Assembly (NCBI GenBank): GCA_048201935.1
Contig: DBFBGR010000003.1
Coordinates: 41,957-105,956, forward strand
Length of the DNA: 64,000 nt
Direction of reading: 5' to 3'
DNA from: MGBC124762 sp048201935
Lineage (GTDB): Bacteria; Bacillota; Clostridia; Oscillospirales; Oscillospiraceae
Position 1 is the first letter of the stretch, and each line of letters begins with the position of its first letter. The position numbers and the translations under genes were made by a program. The notes below the pieces were generated by a model, which was given only the letters and a program-made list of their open reading frames with translations, was not told where the DNA came from and made no database searches. Shown here one piece after another: positions 15,570-25,467 of the stretch.

Positions 15570-17006
15570 TCAATTTTCGCTCTGGGGCCTGGGGAAGGTG
15601 ACCACGAAGCAGGTGCCCTGGCCTGTTTTCCGGCGACGGCACTCCACGGTGCCGCCGTGGCCCCGGACCGCGTCCCGGACGATGGAAAGGCCCAGACCGG
15701 TGCCGCCGGCGGCCCGGGAGCGGGCTTTGTCGACACGGTAGAAGCGGTCGAAAATTTTCGTTGTGTCCTCCTCTGGGACTCCCACGCCCGAGTCCTCCAC
15801 CTTGAGCACGCAGCCCTCCTCGGTGGCGTCCAGGCTCACCGTCACCTCCCCGCCGGGGAGGTTATACTTCACCGCGTTTTCCATGAGGTTGAACACGATC
15901 TGGTAGAGGTCGTCCTCCCCGCTGGGGACCATGCACTGCTCGGCCAGGTCCAGGGAGATGGTCACCTCGCTCTGGGCGGCCAGGGGCTGGAGCATATGTC
16001 CCGCCCGGCGGACCACCGGGGCCAGGTCGCTGGGGCCCATGTCCAGGTCCTCCTCGGCCCGGGAGTCCATCCGGGTCAGGGTGAGGAGCTTTTCGGTAAT
16101 GCGGGTGAGCCGCCCGGCCTCTTGCTGGATGTCGCCGATGAATTCCCGGGCGGTGTCCCGGTCCATGTTGTTGTCCGCTTGCAAAAGGGAGTCGGACAGC
16201 AGCTGGATGGAGGCCAGGGGGGTCTTGAGCTCGTGGGAGGCGTCGGAGACGAAGCGCCGGCGCACCTCCTCGGTGGTCTGGAGCCGCCTTGTCAGCTCGT
16301 TGAACTCGTCGGCCAGCTGGCGAAGCTCGTCGTGGCCCGAGACCTTCACCCGGTGGGAATACTCCCCCTCTCGCACCAGGCGGATGGCCTGCAAAAGCTG
16401 GTCGATGCGCCGGGTGACGGCGTTGGAGAAAAACAGGCTGACCACCACCGCCAGAACCGCCACCACGATGGAGATGGTGCCCAGGTTGCGCTGGATGTCC
16501 AGCAGCAGCGCGCCCTGCTCGGCGTCGTATTCAAACAGGCACACCCCGCCCATGACCCGCCCGGCCACGGTCACCGGGGCCGCCGCCCGGCTTTGAAAGG
16601 CGCCGTCCTGAAACTCGGCGTGGAACACGTCCTGGGACTGGCCTAGGGCCTGCTCCAGCTCAGGCCAGTCGCACCGCGAGCCCATGGACTCGGCGGACTG
16701 GTCGGTGTCGTAGACCACCACGCCGCTTGGGTCGGTGATGAGCACCTGGGTAAAGTTGTGCAAAGAGAGCTGCTCCATCACCTGGCCCGCGCCGGCGGGG
16801 GTGACCTCCTCCAGGCCGCTGAGGCCGGAGGAGAGAAGGGAGAGCTGGGACTGGAGGGAATCTCGCTTGCTGTTGAAGATCAGCTCTTGGCTGAACAGAA
16901 CAGGGTAGGTGTTGATGAACAGTAGCACCGCCGCGATGAGCAGCACATAGGTCGCCGCGAACTTCAAGCGCAGTCCCGGGCCTCGTTTTGCTGCGGGTCT
17001 CCCCAT
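15570..17006 (-). CDS. Sensor histidine kinase (PhoR/ResE-like)
   Basis: 478 residues. A first membrane helix (about 13-32), an extracytoplasmic sensor region with a Cache-like look (33-180), a second helix (about 185-205), HAMP (206-255), the dimerisation/phosphoacceptor helix SDASHELKTPLASIQ with His258, and a C-terminal HATPase domain with N box LMENAVKY, DSGVGVPEED and GGTGLGLSIVRD. It should autophosphorylate and pass the phosphate to the response regulator two genes upstream. gpsA lies between the two and ends 38 bases before this gene starts, so all three are probably co-transcribed. Confidence 0.92.
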   Translation of the reverse strand: MGRPAAKRGPGLRLKFAATYVLLIAAVLLFINTYPVLFSQELIFNSKRDSLQSQLSLLSSGLSGLEEVTPAGAGQVMEQLSLHNFTQVLITDPSGVVVYDTDQSAESMGSRCDWPELEQALGQSQDVFHAEFQDGAFQSRAAAPVTVAGRVMGGVCLFEYDAEQGALLLDIQRNLGTISIVVAVLAVVVSLFFSNAVTRRIDQLLQAIRLVREGEYSHRVKVSGHDELRQLADEFNELTRRLQTTEEVRRRFVSDASHELKTPLASIQLLSDSLLQADNNMDRDTAREFIGDIQQEAGRLTRITEKLLTLTRMDSRAEEDLDMGPSDLAPVVRRAGHMLQPLAAQSEVTISLDLAEQCMVPSGEDDLYQIVFNLMENAVKYNLPGGEVTVSLDATEEGCVLKVEDSGVGVPEEDTTKIFDRFYRVDKARSRAAGGTGLGLSIVRDAVRGHGGTVECRRRKTGQGTCFVVTFPRPQSEN

Positions 17007-17044
17007 GTGGTCTCACCTCTTTCGTGGTGGAATGCGGCGGAGCG

Positions 17045-18046
17045 TCAGGCCCACACGTCCTCGGTCTCGGTGGTCTTCTCCCGGGTCATCAGCTCCACCG
17101 CGGCCTTCTGGGGGTCCTTGCCCCGGTAGAGCACCCGCCACACCGCCTGGGCGATGGGCATCTCTACGTTATACTTCTCCGCCAGGGCCACAGCGGCGGC
17201 GGCGGCGTAGTAGCCCTCCACTACCATGCCCACCTCCCGCACCGCGTCCCGGGGCAGCTTGCCCTGGCCGATGAGGATGCCGCAGCGGCGGTTCCGGGAG
17301 TGCATGGAGGTGCAGGTGACCACCAGGTCCCCCGCGCCGGTGAGCCCGGCAAAGGTCTCCCGGCGGCCCCCCATGGCGTGGCCCAGCCGGGCCATCTCGG
17401 CCAGGCCCCGGGTCATCAAAGCGGCCTTGGTGTTGTCGCCAAAGCCAAGGCCATCGCAGACGCCGGCGCATAAGGCGATGACGTTCTTCAGGGCCGCGCC
17501 AAGCTGCACGCCCAGCACGTCGTCGGTGATATACACCCGGAAGTGCTCGTTCATAAAAAGGTCCTGGATCAGCTCGGCCACCTGGCGGTCCTTGGCGGCG
17601 GCCACCACCGAGGTGGGCATCTTCCGGGCCACCTCCTCGGCGTGGGAGGGACCCGACAGGGCCGCCACCGGGAAGCGTCCGTCGGTGACCTGCTCGATGA
17701 TCTGGGTCAGGGTCAGGCAGGTGTTTTCCTCGATGCCCTTGGACACCGACACGATCACCGTGCCCTCGTCCAACGCCTGGGCCAGCTTGGCCGCCGTGGT
17801 GCGCACGGCGAAGGAAGGAGTCGCCATCACCACCACGCCGCAGCCATGGACGCAGTCCATATCCGAGGTGAGCTCCAGCTCCTCGGGCAGGGCCACGCCG
17901 GGAAGCACCGGGTTCTCCCGGCCTTGGCGGAGCTTGGCGCTCTCCTCCTCCAGATAGGACCACAACGTGACCTGGTGGCCGTTTTCCAGCAGCAGCAGGG
18001 AAAGGGCCGTGCCCCAGCCGCCCGAGCCTAAGACTGCGATCTTCAT
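17045..18046 (-). CDS. gpsA: Glycerol-3-phosphate dehydrogenase [NAD(P)+]
   Basis: 333 residues, normal length. It reduces dihydroxyacetone phosphate to sn-glycerol-3-phosphate for phospholipid synthesis in the cytoplasm. Evidence: Rossmann motif LGSGGWGTAL (5-14), VSVSKGIEE, LSGPSHAEEVARKMPT with the catalytic region, and the DGLGFGDNTKAALMTRGLAEM segment with the conserved Lys and Arg. It starts at ATG 18046 after GGAGG. It is placed between a response regulator and a histidine kinase gene, which is unusual. Confidence 0.95.
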   Translation of the reverse strand: MKIAVLGSGGWGTALSLLLLENGHQVTLWSYLEEESAKLRQGRENPVLPGVALPEELELTSDMDCVHGCGVVVMATPSFAVRTTAAKLAQALDEGTVIVSVSKGIEENTCLTLTQIIEQVTDGRFPVAALSGPSHAEEVARKMPTSVVAAAKDRQVAELIQDLFMNEHFRVYITDDVLGVQLGAALKNVIALCAGVCDGLGFGDNTKAALMTRGLAEMARLGHAMGGRRETFAGLTGAGDLVVTCTSMHSRNRRCGILIGQGKLPRDAVREVGMVVEGYYAAAAAVALAEKYNVEMPIAQAVWRVLYRGKDPQKAAVELMTREKTTETEDVWA

Positions 18047-18137
18047 GATATAAGCCTCCTTTGATACTCAGAGCCGACCGAACCGTTGACGCTCTGGCTG
18101 TGTGTTGATGTCTTGCAGGGCATAGCTGACCGTCCAG

Positions 18138-18830
18138 TCAAGCTTCAGCGGCGCGGAGATAATAGCCCACGCCCCACTTGGTCAAGATGAGCTCCGGACT
18201 GGCCGGGTCCCGCTCCAGCTTTTCCCGTAGCCTTCGGATGTGCACGTCCACGGTGCGGTCCTCTCCGGCGTACTCATAGCCCCAGACCAGGTTCAAAAGG
18301 CTCTCCCGGGAATAGACCTTGCCGGGGTTTCGCATCAAAAGCTCCATCAGGTCGAACTCCTTGGCGGTGAGCTCCACGCTCTCCTGGCCCTTCCAGGCCG
18401 CCCGGCCGTCGCTGTCCAGGCGGACGTGGCCCCGGACCAGCTGGCCCGCCGGGCCCTGGAGCTTGCTTTGGATGGCGCTGCGGCGCAGCAGGGCCCGGAC
18501 CCGGGCCTTCAGCTCCAGGATGTTGAAGGGCTTGGTGATGTAATCGTCGGCCCCGCACTCGAAGCCGGTGATCTTGTCGGCGTCCTCGCCCTTGGCGGTG
18601 AGCATGATGATGGGCACGGTGGAAAACTCCCGGATGGCCAGGCAGGCCGCCAGACCGTCCAGCTTGGGCATCATCAGGTCCAGAATGACCAGGTCGAAGT
18701 CCTGGCCCTTGGCCAGAGAAACCGCCGTCTCGCCGTCGTAGCCCACGCTGACCTCGTAGCCCTCGTTCTCCAGGTTGAACTTGATGCCCTTGACCAGCAC
18801 CTGCTCGTCGTCTACCACTAGAATTTTCAA
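18138..18830 (-). CDS. OmpR/PhoB-family response regulator
   Basis: 230 residues, the usual length. The receiver domain (1-120) has the acidic pair Asp7-Asp8, phosphoacceptor Asp51 (VILDLMMP), and a Lys in the loop KPFNI. The winged-helix DNA-binding domain (about 130-228) contains VELTAKEFDLMELL and EDRTVDVHIRRLREKL. The start is assigned to TTG 18830 because GAGGAG lies six bases upstream and it gives the canonical MKILVVDDEQ beginning; no ATG is near. Its probable partner is the histidine kinase downstream of gpsA. Confidence 0.92.
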   Translation of the reverse strand: MKILVVDDEQVLVKGIKFNLENEGYEVSVGYDGETAVSLAKGQDFDLVILDLMMPKLDGLAACLAIREFSTVPIIMLTAKGEDADKITGFECGADDYITKPFNILELKARVRALLRRSAIQSKLQGPAGQLVRGHVRLDSDGRAAWKGQESVELTAKEFDLMELLMRNPGKVYSRESLLNLVWGYEYAGEDRTVDVHIRRLREKLERDPASPELILTKWGVGYYLRAAEA

Positions 18831-18860
18831 AAGCGTCTCCTCATTTTCTCCGTAAGTCTG

Positions 18861-18889
18861 TTGCGCCCGGGGAAGAAATATGCTATAAT
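18861..18889 (+). promoter_or_regulatory. Promoter of dacA
   Basis: TTGCGC (18861-18866) and TATAAT (18884-18889) with a 17-bp spacer. It lies between the divergent response-regulator gene and dacA. Confidence 0.65.
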
Positions 18890-18967
18890 TTTCAGTTAGG
18901 CCCCGCCTTGTTGGGCGGAGCGGACATCTATACAAAGTCATTATAACATATCAATGGAGAATTTACC

Positions 18968-20380
18968 ATGAAAAAATACATTTCTTTCCTGCTGGCCATT
19001 CTTTTGACCCTGAGCGTCCTGGCCCCGGCCTCGCTGGCCGCCCCGGCGCCCGCCGGGAGCGTCCCCGCCAGCGGGGACGAGACCTCTGTCCCCGAGATCA
19101 TCCAGATCTCCGAGGTGTATGCCGAGCTGGCCCGGGACGTGGGGCAGTCCGACTGCAAGGCCGCCATTTTGATGGATGCCGACACCGGAGAGGTGCTCTA
19201 CGGCCTCAATGAGCGCGAGCAGAGCTATCCCGCCTCCATCACCAAGGTGATGACCGCACTGCTGGTGCTGGAGGCGGTGGACCGGGGAGAATTGACCCTG
19301 GACGAGCTGGTGACCGCCTCGGACACCTTTGGCTACGACCTGGAGACCGGCGGTACGACGCAGAATATCCAGGCCGGGGAGCAGATGAGCGTGCTGGAGC
19401 TTCTCTACTGCGTGCTGGTGCCCTCGGCCAACGAGGCCTGCAACATCCTGGCCGAGCGGGCGGCGGGCACGATCCCGGCCTTCGTGGAGCGGATGAACGC
19501 CCGGGCCGCGGAGCTGGGCATGGCGGACACCCACTTCGCCAACGCCCACGGCCTCCACAACGCCAACCACTACACCAGCGCCTACGACATCGCCCTGATG
19601 ACCCAGGAGGCCCTAAAGAACGACACCTTCCGCACCATCGTCTCCGTGCGCAGCCATACCGTCCCCGCCACCAACCTCCACGGCCAGCGCAAGCTCAGCT
19701 CCACCAACGCCCTCATCAATCCTCTCTACGGCGGCAAGTACACCTACCCCAAGGCCATCGGCGTCAAGACCGGCTCCACCAGCGCCGCGGGCAAGTGCCT
19801 GGTGTCCGCCGCGGTGAACAAGGGCCGCACCCTCATCTGCGTGGTGCTGGGCGCGGACGAGGTGAAGGGGGAGGACGGCTCGGTGGACCGCCGGCAGTTC
19901 TCGGTGAGCAAGCAGATCTTGAAGTGGGGCTTCGACAGCTTCGAGCGCAAGGTGCTGGTGGACGCCAAGCAGCCGGTAGGGGAGATCGCCGTGGAGCTCT
20001 CCGCCGACGTGACCGCCGTGGCCCTCAAGCCCCAGCGGGACCTGGAGCTGACCCTGCCCAAGGACCTGGACCCCAAGGACTTCCAGCGGGATACCACCCT
20101 CTACTACGACGCGGTGGAGGCCCCGGTGGAGGCCGGGCAGATCCTGGGCGAGCTCACCGTCCGCAACGGCCAGACCACCTACGGCACCATCAAGCTGGTG
20201 GCCGCCGCCTCCGCCGAGCGCAGCGAGTTTTTGTACCATATGAAGCAACTGGGCGACTTTTTCTCCCAGACCTGGGTGAAGGCGGTCCTCATCGCCCTGG
20301 GAGTCCTCATCGTCTTCGCCATCCTCCGTTTCGGGGTCTTTAAGCCAAGAAAGGGCTACCACGGCCGGAAAAAGCGGTAA
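18968..20380 (+). CDS. dacA: D-alanyl-D-alanine carboxypeptidase (DacA/DacF-like)
   Basis: 470 residues. This penicillin-binding enzyme trims the terminal D-Ala from peptidoglycan stem peptides outside the membrane. A signal peptide (1-24) is followed by the S11 peptidase domain with active-site Ser90 in SITK, SAN (153-155) and KTG (267-269). A PBP5 C-terminal beta domain follows, and a final membrane helix (about 430-455) with a basic tail anchors it. The usual C-terminal amphipathic anchor of E. coli PBP5 is replaced by a real transmembrane helix. It stands alone between its own promoter and the promoter of the str operon. Confidence 0.93.
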   Translation: MKKYISFLLAILLTLSVLAPASLAAPAPAGSVPASGDETSVPEIIQISEVYAELARDVGQSDCKAAILMDADTGEVLYGLNEREQSYPASITKVMTALLVLEAVDRGELTLDELVTASDTFGYDLETGGTTQNIQAGEQMSVLELLYCVLVPSANEACNILAERAAGTIPAFVERMNARAAELGMADTHFANAHGLHNANHYTSAYDIALMTQEALKNDTFRTIVSVRSHTVPATNLHGQRKLSSTNALINPLYGGKYTYPKAIGVKTGSTSAAGKCLVSAAVNKGRTLICVVLGADEVKGEDGSVDRRQFSVSKQILKWGFDSFERKVLVDAKQPVGEIAVELSADVTAVALKPQRDLELTLPKDLDPKDFQRDTTLYYDAVEAPVEAGQILGELTVRNGQTTYGTIKLVAAASAERSEFLYHMKQLGDFFSQTWVKAVLIALGVLIVFAILRFGVFKPRKGYHGRKKR

Positions 20381-20397
20381 AAACCGTGAAATATTCC

Positions 20398-20426
20398 TTG
20401 ACTTGACCCCATCCTTGTGCTATAAT
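20398..20426 (+). promoter_or_regulatory. Promoter of the str operon
   Basis: TTGACT (20398-20403) and TATAAT (20421-20426) with a 17-bp spacer, 51 bp before the L7Ae-like start codon. In many Firmicutes this gene group is instead read from rpoBC; here dacA precedes it, so a dedicated promoter makes sense. Confidence 0.8.
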
Positions 20427-20477
20427 GCCAAATTGCGCCGGTATGTCCGGCCTGAACATGGAGAAGGAGGGGTCAGG

Positions 20478-20720
20478 GTGCTGGAGGAGTTGAAGGACGC
20501 CCGATGCGTGGTGGGCGCCAAGCAGGTCCGCCGGGCCCTGGCAGCCGGGGAGGCCAAAAAGCTCTTCGTGGCCGCCGACGCCGACCCCGCCCTCGTCGCG
20601 CCTCTGGCCGAGCTGGCCCGGGAGAGGGGCCTTGCCGTAGAGGAGGTCCCCACCATGAAGGCCTTGGGCGCGGCCTGCGCCATCGCCGTCAAAGCGGCGT
20701 GCGCGGCCATCTTAGTTTGA
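20478..20720 (+). CDS. L7Ae-like K-turn-binding ribosomal protein
   Basis: 80 residues of the L7Ae/L30e family (YbxF/RplGB type), with VVGAKQVRRALAAGEAKKLFVA at the start and VPTMKALGAACAI near the end. These proteins bind kink-turn RNA. It directly precedes rpsL, exactly as ybxF does in B. subtilis. The start is GTG 20478, seven bases after AAGGAGG; no ATG in this frame has a ribosome site. Confidence 0.88.
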   Translation: MLEELKDARCVVGAKQVRRALAAGEAKKLFVAADADPALVAPLAELARERGLAVEEVPTMKALGAACAIAVKAACAAILV

Positions 20721-20778
20721 TTTTAGCGGATAATTTCCGTTAAAATATACCATCATAAATCAAGAAAGGAGGAACACT

Positions 20779-21201
20779 ATGCCTACGTTCAATCAGCTGG
20801 TCCGCAAGGGACGCAAGAGCGCCACCTACAAGTCCACCGCTCCCGCCATGCAGTTTGGCCTCAACACCATCAAGAACCAGGAGACCGATCTGCCCTCTCC
20901 CCAGAAGAGAGGTGTGTGCACCGCCGTGCGTACCTCTACCCCCAAGAAGCCCAACTCGGCCCTTCGTAAGATCGCCCGTGTGAAGCTCACCAACGGCTAT
21001 GAGGTCACCGCTTATATCCCCGGCGTGGGTCACAACCTGCAGGAGCACAGCGTGGTCATGATTCGTGGCGGCCGTGTCAAGGACCTGCCTGGCGTGCGCT
21101 ACCACATCATCCGTGGCACGCTGGACACCCAGGGCGTCTCCGGCCGTATGCAGGCCCGCTCCAAGTACGGCGCCAAGAAGCCCAAGGGCGCGAAGAAGTA
21201 A
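20779..21201 (+). CDS. rpsL: 30S ribosomal protein S12
   Basis: 140 residues, normal for S12, which sits at the decoding centre. It has the conserved TPKKPNSALRKIARV segment, with Lys at the position where streptomycin-resistance changes occur, and VMIRGGRVKDLPGVRYH. It starts at ATG 20779 after AAGGAGG. Second gene of the str operon. Confidence 0.99.
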   Translation: MPTFNQLVRKGRKSATYKSTAPAMQFGLNTIKNQETDLPSPQKRGVCTAVRTSTPKKPNSALRKIARVKLTNGYEVTAYIPGVGHNLQEHSVVMIRGGRVKDLPGVRYHIIRGTLDTQGVSGRMQARSKYGAKKPKGAKK

Positions 21202-21280
21202 CTCTGACCCATTTCCCGCACGCTCCGCCGTGCGTTCCCTTATATGTAAGGGCGCGTTTCCGGCGGGCATACACGAAATC

Positions 21281-21406
21281 TTTTGACCAAGTATCATTGC
21301 GCCAGACAAGGCGCGATGGCCCGAGTAAGGGGAGCATACTTTGTGTATGTGACCCGCAGCGAGGGCCAGCGCAACGCAGTATGGCACAACGAGACGCAGG
21401 TCAAAA
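21281..21406. repeat. MITE-like fold-back repeat between rpsL and rpsG
   Basis: About 126 bp whose ends are perfect inverted repeats, TTTTGACC (21281-21288) and GGTCAAAA (21399-21406). Further in, 21291-21307 matches the complement of 21379-21395 at 13 of 17 positions. Near the tip CATAC (21335-21339) pairs with GTATG (21345-21349). The whole element can fold into one long hairpin. It carries no protein gene. Together with flanking sequence it widens the rpsL-rpsG gap to 252 bases. It could be a non-autonomous mobile element or a structured RNA; copies elsewhere in the genome cannot be checked here. Confidence 0.65.
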
Positions 21407-21453
21407 CTTCGAGTACCTATGAAATTCATTTTTATATGAAGGAGGGAAGCGAA

Positions 21454-21924
21454 GTGCCCAGAAGAGGAAACGTACCCAAGCGGGAGATCCTCCCCGATCC
21501 GGTATACCATTCCGTCTTAGTCACTAAGCTTGTCAACAGCATCATGCTCGACGGCAAAAAGGGCGTGGCCCAGAAGGTCGTCTATGGCGCTTTCGACATC
21601 ATCAAGGAAAAGACCGACAAGGAGCCCCTTGACGTGTTCACCGCCGCGCTGGAGAACATCATGCCCAGCCTGGAGACCAAGTCCCGCCGTGTGGGCGGCT
21701 CTACCTACCAGGTGCCCATGGAGGTCCGGCCCGAGCGGCGGCAGACCCTCGGTCTGCGCTGGCTCACCGCCTACTCCCGTGGCCGTGGCGAGAAGACCAT
21801 GCGTGAGCGTCTGGCCGGCGAGATCATGGACGCGGCCAACAACACCGGCGCGGCCGTGAAGAAGCGCGAGGACGTTCACAAGATGGCCGAGGCCAACCAG
21901 GCGTTCGCCCACTACCGCTGGTAA
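21454..21924 (+). CDS. rpsG: 30S ribosomal protein S7
   Basis: 156 residues, exactly the usual size. S7 nucleates assembly of the 30S head. It has the typical start PRRGNVPKREILPDP and the conserved GGSTYQVPMEVRPERRQTL and LRWL segments. GTG 21454 is chosen: AAGGAGGG lies seven bases upstream and it gives the canonical N-terminus; a longer reading would run through the fold-back repeat. Confidence 0.98.
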   Translation: MPRRGNVPKREILPDPVYHSVLVTKLVNSIMLDGKKGVAQKVVYGAFDIIKEKTDKEPLDVFTAALENIMPSLETKSRRVGGSTYQVPMEVRPERRQTLGLRWLTAYSRGRGEKTMRERLAGEIMDAANNTGAAVKKREDVHKMAEANQAFAHYRW

Positions 21925-21945
21925 GACGCAAGGAGTATTAGAGAT

Positions 21946-24054
21946 ATGGCGAGAAAAGTTAGCTTAGAGAACACGAGAAATATCGGCATCATGGCCCACA
22001 TCGACGCCGGTAAGACCACCACTACCGAGCGCATCCTGTTCTACACCGGCGTGAACTACAAGATCGGTGAGACCCATGACGGCACCGCCACCATGGACTG
22101 GATGGCCCAGGAGCAGGAGCGCGGCATCACCATCACCTCCGCCGCCACCACCTGCTACTGGAAGGGCACCAAGGACCAGTTCCCCCAGACCCGTCTGAAC
22201 ATCATCGACACCCCGGGCCACGTGGACTTCACCGTGGAGGTGGAGCGCTCGCTGCGCGTGCTGGACGGTTCTGTGACCGTCATGTGCGCCAAGGGCGGCG
22301 TGGAGCCCCAGTCCGAGACCGTGTGGCGTCAGGCCGACACCTACAAGGTCCCCCGGATGATCTACGTCAACAAGATGGACATCATGGGCGCGGACTTCTT
22401 CCACGTGCTGGACATGATCCACGACCGTCTCAACTGCAACGCCGTGCCCATCCAGCTCCCCATCGGGAAAGAGGAGACCTTCAAGGGCATCATCGACCTG
22501 GTGGAGATGGACGCGGACATCTACTACGACGAGATGGGCCAGGATATGCGCGTGGAGGAGATCCCCGCCGACATGATGGACCTGGCCAAGGAGTACCGCG
22601 AGAAGCTCATGGACGCGGTGTCCATGCTGGACGACGAGGTCATGGAGCTGATGATGGAGGATAAGCCCGTTCCCCAGGAGCTCATCCGCAAGGTCATCCG
22701 CAAGGCCACCATCGCCAACGAGATGGTCCCCGTCACCTGCGGCACGTCCTACAAGAACAAGGGCGTGCAGAAGCTGCTGGACGCCATCGTGGACTATATG
22801 CCCTCCCCCGTGGACATCCCCGCTATCGAGGGCGTGAACCCCGAGACCGACGAGGCCGACTCCCGTCCCGCCTCCGACGAGGCTCCCTTCTCCGCCCTGG
22901 CCTTCAAGATCGCCACCGACCCCTTCGTGGGCCGTCTGAGCTTCGTGCGGGTCTACTCCGGCGTGCTCAACACCGGCTCCAGCGTCTTGAACTCCACCAA
23001 GGGCCAGAAGGAGCGCATCGGCCGCATCCTGCAGATGCACGCCAACCACCGCGAGGACATCGAGCAGGTCTACTCCGGCGACATCGCCGCCGTCATCGGC
23101 CTGAAGAACTCCACCACCGGCGACACCCTGTGTGATGAGAAGCACCCCATCATCCTGGAGTCCATGGAGTTCCCCGAGCCCGTTATCCGGGTGGCCATCG
23201 AGCCCAAGACCAAGGCCGGCCAGGAGAAGATGGGCATCGCCCTCAGCAAGCTGGCTGAGGAGGACCCCACCTTCAAGACCTGGACCGACGAGGAGACCGG
23301 CCAGACCATCATCGCCGGTATGGGCGAGCTCCATCTGGAGATCATCGTGGACCGTCTGCTTCGTGAGTACAAGGTGGAGGCCAACGTAGGCGCGCCCCAG
23401 GTGGCCTACAAGGAGACCATCCGCAAGAGCGTGGAGCAGGACACCAAGTACGCCCGCCAGTCCGGCGGTAAGGGCCAGTACGGCCATGTCAAGATCCGCG
23501 TGGAGCCCAACGAGCCCGGCGCGGGCTACGTCTTCGAGAACTCCATCGTGGGCGGCGCCATCCCCAAGGAGTATATCCCCGCCGTCGACGCGGGTATCCA
23601 GGGCGCTATGCAGGCCGGTGTGCTGGCCGGCTACCCCGTGGAGGACGTGAAGGTCACGTTGTACGACGGCTCCTTCCACGAGGTGGACTCTTCGGAAATG
23701 GCCTTTAAGATCGCCGGCTCCATGGCCTTCAAGGAGGCCTGCCGCAAGGCCAACCCCGTGCTGCTGGAGCCCGTGATGAAGGTGGACGTTATCGTCCCCG
23801 ACGATTACCTCGGCAACGTCATTGGCGACCTGACCTCCCGCCGCGGCATGGTCCAGGGCCAGGAGAGCCGCACCGGCGCTACCCAGGTCACCGCCCACGT
23901 GCCTCTGGCCGAGATGTTCGGCTATGCCACCGACCTTCGTTCCCGGACCCAGGGCCGTGGCCAGTACTCCATGGAGCCCCACAGCTACGTGGAGATCCCC
24001 AAGTCCATCGCCGAGAAGATCATCGCCCAGCGGGGCAAGCAGTCCGAGGACTGA
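21946..24054 (+). CDS. fusA: Elongation factor G
   Basis: 702-residue translocation GTPase. G1 AHIDAGKTTTTERIL (about 18-32), G2 RGITITSAA, G3 DTPGHVDFT, G4 NKMD are all present, followed by domains II-V with GGKGQYGHV in domain IV and a RGMVQGQ segment in domain V. It follows rpsG by 21 bases with a GCAAGGAG ribosome site. Third universal gene of the str operon. Confidence 0.99.
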   Translation: MARKVSLENTRNIGIMAHIDAGKTTTTERILFYTGVNYKIGETHDGTATMDWMAQEQERGITITSAATTCYWKGTKDQFPQTRLNIIDTPGHVDFTVEVERSLRVLDGSVTVMCAKGGVEPQSETVWRQADTYKVPRMIYVNKMDIMGADFFHVLDMIHDRLNCNAVPIQLPIGKEETFKGIIDLVEMDADIYYDEMGQDMRVEEIPADMMDLAKEYREKLMDAVSMLDDEVMELMMEDKPVPQELIRKVIRKATIANEMVPVTCGTSYKNKGVQKLLDAIVDYMPSPVDIPAIEGVNPETDEADSRPASDEAPFSALAFKIATDPFVGRLSFVRVYSGVLNTGSSVLNSTKGQKERIGRILQMHANHREDIEQVYSGDIAAVIGLKNSTTGDTLCDEKHPIILESMEFPEPVIRVAIEPKTKAGQEKMGIALSKLAEEDPTFKTWTDEETGQTIIAGMGELHLEIIVDRLLREYKVEANVGAPQVAYKETIRKSVEQDTKYARQSGGKGQYGHVKIRVEPNEPGAGYVFENSIVGGAIPKEYIPAVDAGIQGAMQAGVLAGYPVEDVKVTLYDGSFHEVDSSEMAFKIAGSMAFKEACRKANPVLLEPVMKVDVIVPDDYLGNVIGDLTSRRGMVQGQESRTGATQVTAHVPLAEMFGYATDLRSRTQGRGQYSMEPHSYVEIPKSIAEKIIAQRGKQSED

Positions 24055-24086
24055 CGATGGGCTTCCCAGGAAGAGCGAAAAAAGGC

Positions 24087-24115
24087 TTGCTTTTTCTGAG
24101 AAAATGCGATACAAT
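24087..24115 (+). promoter_or_regulatory. Internal promoter before tuf
   Basis: TTGCTT (24087-24092) and TACAAT (24110-24115) with a 17-bp spacer inside the 126-base fusA-tuf gap. It would let EF-Tu be made in excess over the rest of the operon. Confidence 0.5.
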
Positions 24116-24180
24116 CAGTACCAACGTGTACTGGCAAGTACCCCCAGATCATTATTTGAATATCTAAGGAGGATATCAAA

Positions 24181-25383
<1,203 letters not shown>

Positions 25384-25411
25384 TTTAGCTCCTTCACCGA
25401 AACAAGACCCC

Positions 25412-25448
25412 AAGGACGCCAGCCGTGACCCGGCTGGCGTCCTTTTTC
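25412..25448 (+). terminator. Terminator of the str operon
   Basis: 14-bp perfect stem AAGGACGCCAGCCG / CGGCTGGCGTCCTT (25412-25425 and 25431-25444) followed by a T-run. Confidence 0.9.
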
Positions 25449-25467
25449 AAAGAAAGAAGGGACGTTT

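Noticed and set aside
21283..21453. N-terminal extension of S7 into the rpsL-rpsG gap
   Set aside because: It would translate the fold-back repeat; GTG 21454 with its ribosome site gives the canonical 156-residue protein.
21964..24114. Long open frame antisense to fusA (over 700 codons)
   Set aside because: Product is His/Gly/Leu/Val-rich without domains, a codon-bias shadow of a highly biased GC-rich gene; fusA itself is certain.
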